Program-made: the position numbers and the translations under genes | Shown here: in pieces, positions 54,195 through 62,604 of the stretch | Numbering within the stretch: the first letter of the stretch is position 1 | How the letters are laid out: each line of letters starts with the position of its first letter | Notes under the pieces: model-generated | Databases searched by the model: none | The model's input: only the letters and a program-made list of their open reading frames with translations | What the model was told of the DNA's origin: nothing | From: an uncultured Granulosicoccus sp. | GTDB lineage: Bacteria; Pseudomonadota; Gammaproteobacteria; Granulosicoccales; Granulosicoccaceae | Direction of reading: 5' to 3' | Assembly (NCBI GenBank): GCA_947499955.1 | Contig: CANMQI010000015.1 | Span: 1-64,000 of the forward strand | DNA length: 64,000 bases

Positions 54195-55316
54195 TCAGCT
54201 GCTGGTCGCCGTGAACTCGATACGACGATTACGACTTCGGTTTCGCGCTGTATCGTTGGGTGCTACCGGACGTGATTCACCAAAACCGATGGCGGTGACT
54301 CGGGAGCCGTTGATCCCCTGCTCGACCAGATACTGCATGACACTGTTGGCGCGTGAAATGGACAATTGCAGATTGGCCTGATCACTACCGGCAGAATCGG
54401 TATGGCCTGCCACCACGATGTCGAGAGAAGGACAGCGGGTGATGATGTCGGTGACCGTTGTCAGTAGCGGATAACTGTTGGGGTCAAGCCGTGAGCTTCC
54501 CACCCGGAAGTAGACGGCACCGGTTTCCGACAGGATATCGAAGCGCCCGAAGCATTCTTCCTGCGTCAGCTCACCCGAGGATTCCAGAGCGGTATCCGCG
54601 CCCGTCAATACCCGCGAGGCAACCGTTGTGACAGGCGCAACAGGGTCTTCCTGCCCACCGGCCTGCGACATACCTTTCTTGAAGACCAGATCGAAGGAGA
54701 CAGCACCCGAGGGTACGATCTTGACCTTCGCAGCATCCTGCAGTTTCTCGATACCCTCTTCCAGAGAGAACATGGATGCCGCGATATCCACCGGCGCCAC
54801 TGAAGCAATCGACAGCTGGTCATCAGCGAACAGAGTCAGCGTGGATTCCACCTCCAGTGTCTTTGTGACACCATGCAGGTCCAGAGTGAATTCCACCGGT
54901 AGCGTCATGCGCCGCGTCTCCTGCAGCAGTGCCATGGTAGCGGGACTGACCGTCGAGCTGACCACCGCCTCGGGATACTTGAATGTCTCGAAGAACAGGA
55001 AGCGCATCCGCACATTGCGCAGGTCCACCTGCGTATCGACAGAGTTCAACTGGATACGCAGTGTTGCAAGACCGGTCTCGTCAACATCACCGCTGAAACT
55101 GGCAAAACGACTGGTCTCCGACTTGGGCCCGTCCTTCTCCTTGATGGACAGAAACGTCAGGGACGATGCATCCGCATCGAGCAACCATCCTCCAGCGAAC
55201 GGATTCGCACCGCTCTGCGCCTGCACCGTGGGCGTCACTGTCAACAGACACAGCATGCTCACGCAACAGGCCCAGGAGCGAATCGGTCGAGGGAAATATC
55301 GATGCATCAATTCCAT
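54195..55316 (-). CDS. YceI-OmpA fusion protein
   Basis: 373 residues from the ATG at 55316; the frame is open to 55484, but the signal (WACCVSMLCLLTVTPTVQA) is near this start, and an ATG at 55307 is also possible. The N-terminal domain (about 35-230) is a YceI-like lipocalin-type fold (WLLDADASSLTFLSIKE, SFSGDVDETG, NVRMRFLFFETFKYPEAVVSS), a family that binds isoprenoid or lipid chains. The C-terminal 110 residues are an OmpA wall-binding domain (VVAGHTDSAGS, RSRNRRIEF). The fusion would place a lipid-binding pocket on peptidoglycan. First gene of the minus-strand operon, divergent from the caspase gene. Confidence 0.88.
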   Translation of the reverse strand: MELMHRYFPRPIRSWACCVSMLCLLTVTPTVQAQSGANPFAGGWLLDADASSLTFLSIKEKDGPKSETSRFASFSGDVDETGLATLRIQLNSVDTQVDLRNVRMRFLFFETFKYPEAVVSSTVSPATMALLQETRRMTLPVEFTLDLHGVTKTLEVESTLTLFADDQLSIASVAPVDIAASMFSLEEGIEKLQDAAKVKIVPSGAVSFDLVFKKGMSQAGGQEDPVAPVTTVASRVLTGADTALESSGELTQEECFGRFDILSETGAVYFRVGSSRLDPNSYPLLTTVTDIITRCPSLDIVVAGHTDSAGSDQANLQLSISRANSVMQYLVEQGINGSRVTAIGFGESRPVAPNDTARNRSRNRRIEFTATSS

Positions 55317-55501
55317 ATCAGGCAAGACCTCGGTATAAAGCGGAGTGACGGCCGTCGGCAGAGCGGGCAATTCATGCGAGCCGAGCGATGGCTGTGGACT
55401 CAGTTTACGGGCAGCAGCTACCCGTTGAGGATCCCTAGAATGGGGGATATCAGCCATCACGACCCCGACATACCATTTGCTCACCCTATCGATTCTGGCT
55501 G

Positions 55502-57103
55502 ATGCGAATCATGAACCCACGGAAACTCTGGAAGCTGCTGAGCCTTGTGCTACTCCCCGCGCTTACTCAGCCAGTCATGGCAAACCAGGGACAGGAACGG
55601 CTTGCACTGATTGTCGGCAACGGGGCTTATCAGAACATCGGGGCACTACGAAACCCGACGGCCGATGCGGAACTGATCGCCAATACAATCCGGGAACTCG
55701 GATTCAACACCACCGTGGCACTGGACTCCGACCAGGCCAACATGAAACGCCAGATAGCAGAGTTCGGCCGCCGTCTGCGTGCCGCCGACAAGAATGCGGT
55801 GGGGTTCTTCTATTATGCCGGCCACGGTGTCCAGGCCAACGGCAGGAACTACCTGCTGCCGGTCGAGGCCAGACCAACCGATACGGCCGACCTTGACCTC
55901 ATGGGCGTCGAAGCAAACTGGGTGCTGCGCCAGATGGAATCGGCCGGCAATCGGACCAACATCATCGTTCTGGATGCCTGCCGCAACAATCCCTTTGTTG
56001 CCTCCAATCGTTCTCTGGGCAGAGGCCTTGCGCAGATCGATGCTCCCACCGGCAGTTTCATTTCCTATGCCACCGCGCCAGGCAAGGTTGCCCTGGATGG
56101 CGACAGCATCAACAGTCCGTTCACCCATGCGCTGGCCAATGCCATGGCAACACCGGGCCTGCCGATAGAGCAGATCTTCAAGCGGGTCAGAATCGACGTC
56201 ATCAAGGCAACCGATGGTGGTCAGATTCCCTGGGACAGCTCATCCCTGGTTGACGACTTCATCATGCGCCCCGTACAGGAAGCGCCGGAGGCCATCAGCG
56301 TGGCAGCCGACAGTACAACGCCGATCAGCGATGACGAACTGGCACTCTGGGAGGCGGTCAGCGCCAGTGAAGACCCAGACCGGATCTCCATGTTCCTGCA
56401 GATCTACCCGGACAGCTCACTGGCCACCGAGGCCAGAATGCTCCTCATGGAGGCGCTGATGGGGCCTGCCGCAAGCACTGAACCCGAGCCCTACGAACCC
56501 CTTGCCGATGCTGGCAACAGCACCCAGGCAACACGCAATACCGAAGACAATACGCTGGCCATGCTCTCCGACTCCGAGCGGCAGCTGAAGGAACTGGACA
56601 TGATCAATCAGGCACAATCCAGCGCCGACCCTGACGCCTATCGAGACTATCTCGATACCTTCCCGCAAGGCACTTTCATCGATCTTGCCCGGGCCGAGTA
56701 CGAGAACCTGCTGGCCAACACCGCCACTGATGGCCCGGCCAGTGGCGAGCTGCTGATTGCCGAAGCGATCCCTGCAGAAGCACCGCAGAACCTGCTACTG
56801 CCCGACACTCACCTGCTGATCGATACGTTGCTGCCCGAGAGTATTGCCGCCACCGGCAAGGCACAGTCCATCGCCCAACTATCAAAGGGTACCCCCTTGT
56901 ACCCGCCGTTCGAAGGGCTGGATGAGGAGTACTGGAAAAACGAGAACTGCAGCAACTGTCACTCCTGGGACACCCCCAGTCTGTGCAAGCAGGGTTCGTT
57001 CTATGTCGGTGCCGCTGAGGATGCGACCTCTCGAATCGAACACCCCTATGGTGGCTTCTTCAAGTCGGCCCTGCGAGCCTGGGCAGCGACTCAATGCGAA
57101 TAG
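55502..57103 (+). CDS. Secreted caspase-like (C14) protein with C-terminal CxxCH
   Basis: 533 residues. Signal peptide (LLSLVLLPALTQPVMA) is followed by a caspase p20-like domain: LIVGNGAYQN, His108 in YYAGHGVQ and Cys160 in LDACRNNPF form the catalytic dyad. Then come two about 45-residue helical repeats (AYRDYLDTFPQGTFIDLA type), common in bacterial caspase proteins. The last 50 residues hold CSNCH (C483, C486, H487), a c-type haem motif, and two more Cys. Export plus CxxCH would allow haem attachment, which is unusual for a caspase. Alternatively the Cys form disulfides or a metal site. Confidence 0.9.
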   Translation: MRIMNPRKLWKLLSLVLLPALTQPVMANQGQERLALIVGNGAYQNIGALRNPTADAELIANTIRELGFNTTVALDSDQANMKRQIAEFGRRLRAADKNAVGFFYYAGHGVQANGRNYLLPVEARPTDTADLDLMGVEANWVLRQMESAGNRTNIIVLDACRNNPFVASNRSLGRGLAQIDAPTGSFISYATAPGKVALDGDSINSPFTHALANAMATPGLPIEQIFKRVRIDVIKATDGGQIPWDSSSLVDDFIMRPVQEAPEAISVAADSTTPISDDELALWEAVSASEDPDRISMFLQIYPDSSLATEARMLLMEALMGPAASTEPEPYEPLADAGNSTQATRNTEDNTLAMLSDSERQLKELDMINQAQSSADPDAYRDYLDTFPQGTFIDLARAEYENLLANTATDGPASGELLIAEAIPAEAPQNLLLPDTHLLIDTLLPESIAATGKAQSIAQLSKGTPLYPPFEGLDEEYWKNENCSNCHSWDTPSLCKQGSFYVGAAEDATSRIEHPYGGFFKSALRAWAATQCE

Positions 57104-57204
57104 GCAATATCAGACCGGCGACCCACCCGCCAGCGAACGCCTTGATCAGGTACGCGACCCTGATCCTGCAAGCCCTGGCCGCAACATGGAGAAAGGCAGA
57201 ACTC

Positions 57205-57597
57205 ATGAAGTCACGTATAGCCGTCATCTTTCTGTGCCTGGGCCTGAGTGCGATATTGGCACCCACTTCGGCCTTCGCTGGAAACTGCAAGGGCGTGAAG
57301 TTCAACTTCGACAACAACCGCAGCACCAAGGTCAAGATCGACAAGGTGCTCGTCGAAAGCAAGGGCAAGGGGGGCAAGTGGTCCCAGGACATCAGCAACA
57401 AGGTTGTATTTGCCGGTGAAAGCTATACCACCGACAAACTCAGATTCAGAAAGATGGATACCGGAGCGGCGGGCACCTTTCGAGTCAAGTTCCTGTGGTT
57501 CGACGCCAGCACCGGTCGATGGGGAGGTTCCCGGACATTGAAGGGGCAGACGCTGCACTGCGACGACAACATGACCATTCGCTTCGAACTGAACTGA
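57205..57597 (+). CDS. Small secreted Cys/Trp protein, copy 2
   Basis: 130 residues from the ATG at 57205, preceded by GGAGAAAGG; the longer frame from 57094 overlaps the caspase stop region and is less likely. Signal (IAVIFLCLGLSAILAPTSAFA), mature start GNCKGVKFNF. Paralogous to the protein at 49177: same length, two Cys in the same places, GKW, RV and LKGQTLHC. It is 101 bp after the caspase gene on the same strand, possibly in one transcript. Function unknown. Confidence 0.8.
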   Translation: MKSRIAVIFLCLGLSAILAPTSAFAGNCKGVKFNFDNNRSTKVKIDKVLVESKGKGGKWSQDISNKVVFAGESYTTDKLRFRKMDTGAAGTFRVKFLWFDASTGRWGGSRTLKGQTLHCDDNMTIRFELN

Positions 57598-57942
57598 TTC
57601 AGGCAAACTGCCTGGTCGATCGAAAAATGCATTCGAACGAGCTTTTCATACTCTGCAATTGTTTCAACAGTGTGAACATACGGGTGAGGCTACGTACTTG
57701 TAATCTAGACCGCTCAAGCCCTAAGCCCCTGTATTCATAAGGGCTATGGCCAATAGTGCGACATGCGTCGGCCGTCTGGATAAAGAATGTTTCCAAGGAT
57801 TCATTGAAAGAGTTGTCTGTATACGTCAGCTTGTAACCCCTGAGAACAGCACTGATAGCTGAAACTCAATTGACCGTGACGTAACCGCCACTTTTCGCGC
57901 AATACGGTCATTCGTCGAGTCACCACAGAGACCTCTATATAC
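57598..57942. other. Intergenic region before the glucan synthase
   Basis: 345 bases without a supported gene. AT-rich relative to neighbours. AGCCCT at 57717-57722 and AGGGCT at 57740-57745 could pair as a weak stem. The downstream part must hold the glucan synthase promoter, but no clear -35/-10 pair can be named. Confidence 0.4.
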
Positions 57943-60585
57943 GTGTTCAAGATTGACCGTGCATCATGGATTATCATCAGCCTGGTCGGCACTCTTCTGC
58001 TGACCATGTGGGCGGTATTCAACCGTCCTGATCAGGCACCGCCGTGGCCCGACACTATCAACGGCGTGTCGTTCTCGCCGTTTCGGGCAGGCCAGTCCCC
58101 ACAGAAGACCGACTATCCTGACGACGAAGAAATCACTCGTGACCTGGCATTGTTGTCGGATCGTGTGCGCAGCGTGCGCACCTATTCCATGGAAGAGACT
58201 CTGAGCAGTATTCCTCGCCTGGCCTCTCCTCTGGGACTGAAGGTCATGGCCGGTGTCTGGATCTCTGCCGACATCGATCGCAACTGGAAGGAAATTGCCA
58301 CCTTGCGCAAGGTGCTTTCGGAAAACACCGGCAATATAACCGGCATTGTCGTGGGCAACGAAGTACTGCTGCGTAACGAGATCACCGCAAGGCAGCTTGC
58401 CAGCTATGTCGACATCGTCAAGTCCATGTCGGGTGATATCCCGGTTACCGTGGCCGAGACCTGGGATGTCTGGCTGAAGAACCCGGAACTGTCGCGACAT
58501 GTCGACTACATCACTGCACACGTACTGCCGTACTGGGAAGGCATCCCTGCGAGCATTGCGCATACCTATGTCTTCGAACGCTACGACAGTCTGCGCCAGA
58601 ATTTCCCCGGCAAACCGCTGGTGCTGGGTGAAGTCGGCTGGCCCAGTGAAGGTCGCCAACGTGGCGGCGCCATTCCGTCCCTGCCCAATCAGGCAAAATT
58701 CCTGCGTAAATTCCTGCAGCAGGCCGACGCTCGAGGTGCGGAATATTTCGTACTCGAAGCCTTCGACCAGATCTGGAAAACCGACGAAGGTGCTGTAGGT
58801 CGCTACTGGGGCATATTCAACGCGCAACGAGAGCCCAAATTCTCGTTTGCCGATCCGGTTCGACCGGTTCCCGAATGGCGTGCCATCGCTGGCTTCTCAC
58901 TGGCGTTCACTGTATTGATACTGGCATTGCTGCTGCGCGACAGTCGTGGACTGGTCCACGGCGGCAGGGGCTTTCTGGTACTCGTCTCCTACGCTATCTC
59001 CTTTGCCGTTGTCTGGATGGTCTATGACTATTCCCAGAAATACATGACCTGGGAGCAGGTACTGGTCGGTGTCGGGCTGCTGCTGGCAGCTTTCTGCATC
59101 ACCATTGTCCTGCTGGCAGAGGCTCACGAATGGGCCGAGTCCATCTGGAACCGCCGACACAATCTGCAGAACGTCGTGTCCAGAAAGCAACCCGGGCTAT
59201 CGCCCAAGGTCTCGGTTCATGTGCCGATTCACAATGAACCACCCGACATGGTCATCGAGACACTGGCTGCGCTGCGTGATCTGGACTATGACAATTTCGA
59301 AGTCGTGGTCGTGGACAACAACACCAAGGACCCCGCCTGCTGGACTCCGGTACAGCAATGGTGCGAGCGGCAGGAAGGCCACTTCCATTTCCACCATGTC
59401 GATCCACTGGATGGGTTCAAGGCAGGCGCTCTGAACTACGCCTTGCGACATACGGCGAGTGATGCTGAACTGATCGCGGTCATCGACAGTGACTACGTGG
59501 TTCGTCCTGACTGGCTGAATGACTGCACAGCGGCTTTCGATGATGAGGAAATCGCGATCGTGCAGGCGCCGCAGGATTACCGCGACGCCGGTGACAGCCT
59601 GTTCAAGTCCATGATCTATGCCGAGTACGCAGGCTTCTTCGGCATCGGCATGGTCAACCGTGACGCGCGCAACGCCATCATCCAGCACGGCACCATGACC
59701 ATCGTGCGCCGTAGCGTGTTGCAAGGCGTGGATGGCTGGTCCGAATGGTGTATCACCGAAGATGCGGAACTGGGCTTGCGTATCCTGGAAGAGGGTCATC
59801 GCACCGCCTATATTCCGCGCTCCTACGGTCGTGGCGTGATGCCCGACAATTTTCTCGACTACAAGAAGCAACGCTTTCGTTGGGCCTACGGTTCAGTTCT
59901 GATCCTGCGCCACCACATGCGTTACTTCCTGTCGCTGTCACGCTCGAAACTGACCTCCGGTCAACGCTATCACTTCGTCGCCGGCTGGCTTCCGTGGATG
60001 GCAGATGGACTGTGCCTGTTCTTCAACATCGTGGCGCTGTTCTACTCCGTTCTGATGGTCATGTTTCCGTATGTCTTCAATCCGCCTGAAGTCATCATGA
60101 GCCTGCTGCCCATCGGATTCTTCGTGTTCAAGCTGTCCAAGATGATGGTGCTGTATCGATGGCGTCTGCGTGCGAGCATCGTGCAAAGCCTTGGCGCCGG
60201 ACTGGCCGGCCTGTCCGTGTCGCATACCATTGCGCGCGCCATGCTGGCAGGTCTGCACGATACGGGTATCGGCTTCTTCCGGACACCGAAGCTTGCCGAA
60301 GGCCACTCGGTCTGGCAGGCCATCCTCGATGTGCGTGAGGAAGCTCTGATTGGCCTGGCTCTGATTCTGGCTGCTCTGACCATTGGTGCTCGTGACGATG
60401 CCTACCTCAACGACACGAAACTGTGGATTGCCCTGCTGCTGATTCAGAGCGTGCCCTATATCTCTGCTGTCGCCATGTCGCTGATCAGCACCTTCGAGAA
60501 GCTGCCGACCCGTCTGTTCAACGACAAGCCGGAAGACTCTCTACTCGGTCGCCTGCCAGAAGCACTGGTCAAGGCCGAGCGCTAG
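57943..60585 (+). CDS. ndvB: NdvB-like GH17-GT2 fusion, periplasmic beta-glucan synthase
   Basis: 880 residues, GTG start. One helix (8-28), a periplasmic GH17 domain with acid/base Glu140 in VVGNEVLL and nucleophile Glu230 in LGEVGWPS, both present. Then about four helices (310-400), a GT2 domain with VVVDNN, VIDSDY (DxD), TEDAELG and QRFRW (QxxRW), and four more helices. This layout matches NdvB of Pseudomonas aeruginosa and Bradyrhizobium, which make beta-1,3-linked glucans; the GH17 part may close or trim rings. No PilZ domain. It is followed by a sulfatase-like gene 7 bp on, so one operon. Confidence 0.9.
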   Translation: MFKIDRASWIIISLVGTLLLTMWAVFNRPDQAPPWPDTINGVSFSPFRAGQSPQKTDYPDDEEITRDLALLSDRVRSVRTYSMEETLSSIPRLASPLGLKVMAGVWISADIDRNWKEIATLRKVLSENTGNITGIVVGNEVLLRNEITARQLASYVDIVKSMSGDIPVTVAETWDVWLKNPELSRHVDYITAHVLPYWEGIPASIAHTYVFERYDSLRQNFPGKPLVLGEVGWPSEGRQRGGAIPSLPNQAKFLRKFLQQADARGAEYFVLEAFDQIWKTDEGAVGRYWGIFNAQREPKFSFADPVRPVPEWRAIAGFSLAFTVLILALLLRDSRGLVHGGRGFLVLVSYAISFAVVWMVYDYSQKYMTWEQVLVGVGLLLAAFCITIVLLAEAHEWAESIWNRRHNLQNVVSRKQPGLSPKVSVHVPIHNEPPDMVIETLAALRDLDYDNFEVVVVDNNTKDPACWTPVQQWCERQEGHFHFHHVDPLDGFKAGALNYALRHTASDAELIAVIDSDYVVRPDWLNDCTAAFDDEEIAIVQAPQDYRDAGDSLFKSMIYAEYAGFFGIGMVNRDARNAIIQHGTMTIVRRSVLQGVDGWSEWCITEDAELGLRILEEGHRTAYIPRSYGRGVMPDNFLDYKKQRFRWAYGSVLILRHHMRYFLSLSRSKLTSGQRYHFVAGWLPWMADGLCLFFNIVALFYSVLMVMFPYVFNPPEVIMSLLPIGFFVFKLSKMMVLYRWRLRASIVQSLGAGLAGLSVSHTIARAMLAGLHDTGIGFFRTPKLAEGHSVWQAILDVREEALIGLALILAALTIGARDDAYLNDTKLWIALLLIQSVPYISAVAMSLISTFEKLPTRLFNDKPEDSLLGRLPEALVKAER

Positions 60586-60592
60586 GATCGAC

Positions 60593-62524
60593 ATGCAGAA
60601 CATGGAAAGACACGACAAGCTTGATGATCCTGCGACAAGCGGCGATACAACAGGCGACACCCACCCCACAGCCCGGGGCAGCAGACTGCGTTCACTGTCG
60701 ACGCAACTGCTCTCTCTGGCGTTGTTCACCTTGCTGTTGACCATCGGCTGCCGTCTGTTGCTGGAGACACTGTTCCAGCTGGAGTTGTACCCGGACTTCT
60801 GGCTACGCGACTACTTTGGCAACCTGGCCATTACCCTGCTGGCCTATGCCTTGACGCAATCACGCGGCAAGGCCATGCTGCTTGCCAGCGTGGTTGTCAT
60901 CGGTTTCCAGATGGCCAATGGCGGCAAGTTGTCCGTGCTCGGCACCCCGGTCAGTCCCGATGACCTGATCAACATACAGAATCTGTTCTATCTGACCGAA
61001 GGCTGGCGTCGAGTGCTTCTGATGCTGGTCGCCGCCACACCATTGATTGCATTGTTGGTACTCACACCCTGGCGGCGCAAGTCCACCTGGGGCGTTGTCG
61101 CGACACTGGCGGTGAGTGCACTGTTGATCAACCATTTCAGCGAACCACTTCGTGTTCAGCTCGACCAGCGTTTTGGCAATTCAGTCTGGAACCAGCCGGC
61201 AAACTTCAAGAACCGCGGGCTGGCTCTGCATGTTGCCCAGGAATCGGTGAGAACACTGGCCAAGGTCGGCAAGCACCCCGACAAGGCCTCCGTACTGGCT
61301 GCCACGCAATCGCTGGAAGCCGTGCCTGCACCATTACCTGTTCTGCAGGCCTCAACCACGGCGAAGCCCGCCACGACGAGGGCCAGTGCGCAACGCAATG
61401 TGCATGTGCTGGTCCTTGAATCCTTCTTCGATCCGATGACACTCGGTCCGGAATGGGTGCCCGAGGATCCCTTCCCGGAAGACTTTCGCAAGCTGTGGGC
61501 CGAGACCGGCAATAGCCATGCCTTGTCACCCGTGTTTGGTGGCTACACTGCCAATGCCGAGTTCGAAACCCTGTGTGGCTTTCCAGTCACGGAGAACGCC
61601 GTGTTCTTCGAAGGCTGGTTGCGCCGCAAGGTGCCCTGCCTGCCAGCGGTTCTGGCCGAAGCCGGCTATCAGACCCTGGCTTCACACCCCAATGTTCCGG
61701 GGTTCTGGAACCGGACACTGGCCTACAAGCTGGTCGGTTTTGATACCTATCTGAGCAAGGAGAGTTTCAACCTTGAAGACTCGGTGGAAGGCCTGTTGCT
61801 CGACCACAGTTTCTACGAACAGGGTTTTGACAAGATTGCACAGATGGACAGTAGCCGCCCGGTCTTCAATTACATGCTGACCTATCACGGGCACCTGCCC
61901 TACCCAACCAACGATAATTACCCGGATCAGATCAAACCCGGACAGGAATCGGTGTTGCTCAATGGTTATATCAATCAGGTGTGGTACAAATCCCGTGACC
62001 TGATGGCTCGCCTGGAGATACTCAAGGCCGAAGACCCTGACGCGCTGATCGTGATCTTCGGCGATCACCTGCCCTTTCTCGGTCCCAACTATGGCGTCTA
62101 TACCGAAGCCTTGAACCTGCCAGCCGACCGTGCCGAATTCACGGGCGACATGCTGGAATATCTGGTCAGCACACCATTGATCGTGATCGATGGTCAGAAC
62201 GGTCCGCTGAAACTGGGCAAGCTGCCTCTGTACCGGCTGCCGGCCCTGATACTCGAGAAGCTGGGTCTGGAAGATGATGCCGGTATTCTGGACTGGACTC
62301 AGAACCCCGAAGATCAGATCATCAGACCCGTCTATGGCATGCACATCGACTTGCAGGCTGACAGCGCCACGGCCTGTCCCGACGGGCAGAATGCGCCGGC
62401 CAGTTGCGAAGCATCGGCCAGCTGGCTGGCTCGTACCCGCCTGCTGATTCAGGATCTCTTCTCGGGCAAGCAGTACAGCCTGAGCGAGTTGCAGCCTGCC
62501 ACGGCTGACCATATCGGCGGCTGA
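60593..62524 (+). CDS. LtaS/OpgB-like phosphoglycerol transferase
   Basis: 643 residues, with AGGA 5 bases before the ATG. About five N-terminal helices (45-220), then a periplasmic sulfatase-fold domain. Catalytic Thr319 is in GGYTANAEFETL, as in LtaS, with metal ligands in LVLESFF and IFGDHLPF. LtaS and OpgB move phosphoglycerol from phosphatidylglycerol to a polymer; here the natural acceptor is the glucan made by the upstream NdvB-like enzyme. The C-terminus ends in a Cys-containing tail. Phosphoglycerol, rather than phosphoethanolamine, is inferred from family. Confidence 0.88.
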   Translation: MQNMERHDKLDDPATSGDTTGDTHPTARGSRLRSLSTQLLSLALFTLLLTIGCRLLLETLFQLELYPDFWLRDYFGNLAITLLAYALTQSRGKAMLLASVVVIGFQMANGGKLSVLGTPVSPDDLINIQNLFYLTEGWRRVLLMLVAATPLIALLVLTPWRRKSTWGVVATLAVSALLINHFSEPLRVQLDQRFGNSVWNQPANFKNRGLALHVAQESVRTLAKVGKHPDKASVLAATQSLEAVPAPLPVLQASTTAKPATTRASAQRNVHVLVLESFFDPMTLGPEWVPEDPFPEDFRKLWAETGNSHALSPVFGGYTANAEFETLCGFPVTENAVFFEGWLRRKVPCLPAVLAEAGYQTLASHPNVPGFWNRTLAYKLVGFDTYLSKESFNLEDSVEGLLLDHSFYEQGFDKIAQMDSSRPVFNYMLTYHGHLPYPTNDNYPDQIKPGQESVLLNGYINQVWYKSRDLMARLEILKAEDPDALIVIFGDHLPFLGPNYGVYTEALNLPADRAEFTGDMLEYLVSTPLIVIDGQNGPLKLGKLPLYRLPALILEKLGLEDDAGILDWTQNPEDQIIRPVYGMHIDLQADSATACPDGQNAPASCEASASWLARTRLLIQDLFSGKQYSLSELQPATADHIGG

Positions 62525-62542
62525 CACCAGCCCTGTATTCCC

Positions 62543-62573
62543 GCTCCGGTCAATGCAATAGCTTGACCGGAGC
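62543..62573. terminator. Strong hairpin between convergent genes
   Basis: GCTCCGGTCAA and TTGACCGGAGC form a perfect 11-bp stem with a 9-base loop, between the glucan operon (+) and the ada-like gene (-). It is the best terminator candidate in the window, although no long T-run follows. Confidence 0.65.
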
Positions 62574-62604
62574 AGGACTTCTGCCAGTGGCGTTCGGCCT
62601 GTTG

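Noticed and set aside
55502-57103. Caspase as part of an anti-phage abortive infection system
   Set aside because: The protein has a signal peptide and envelope neighbours, with no reverse transcriptase, NLR, gasdermin or CRISPR partner.
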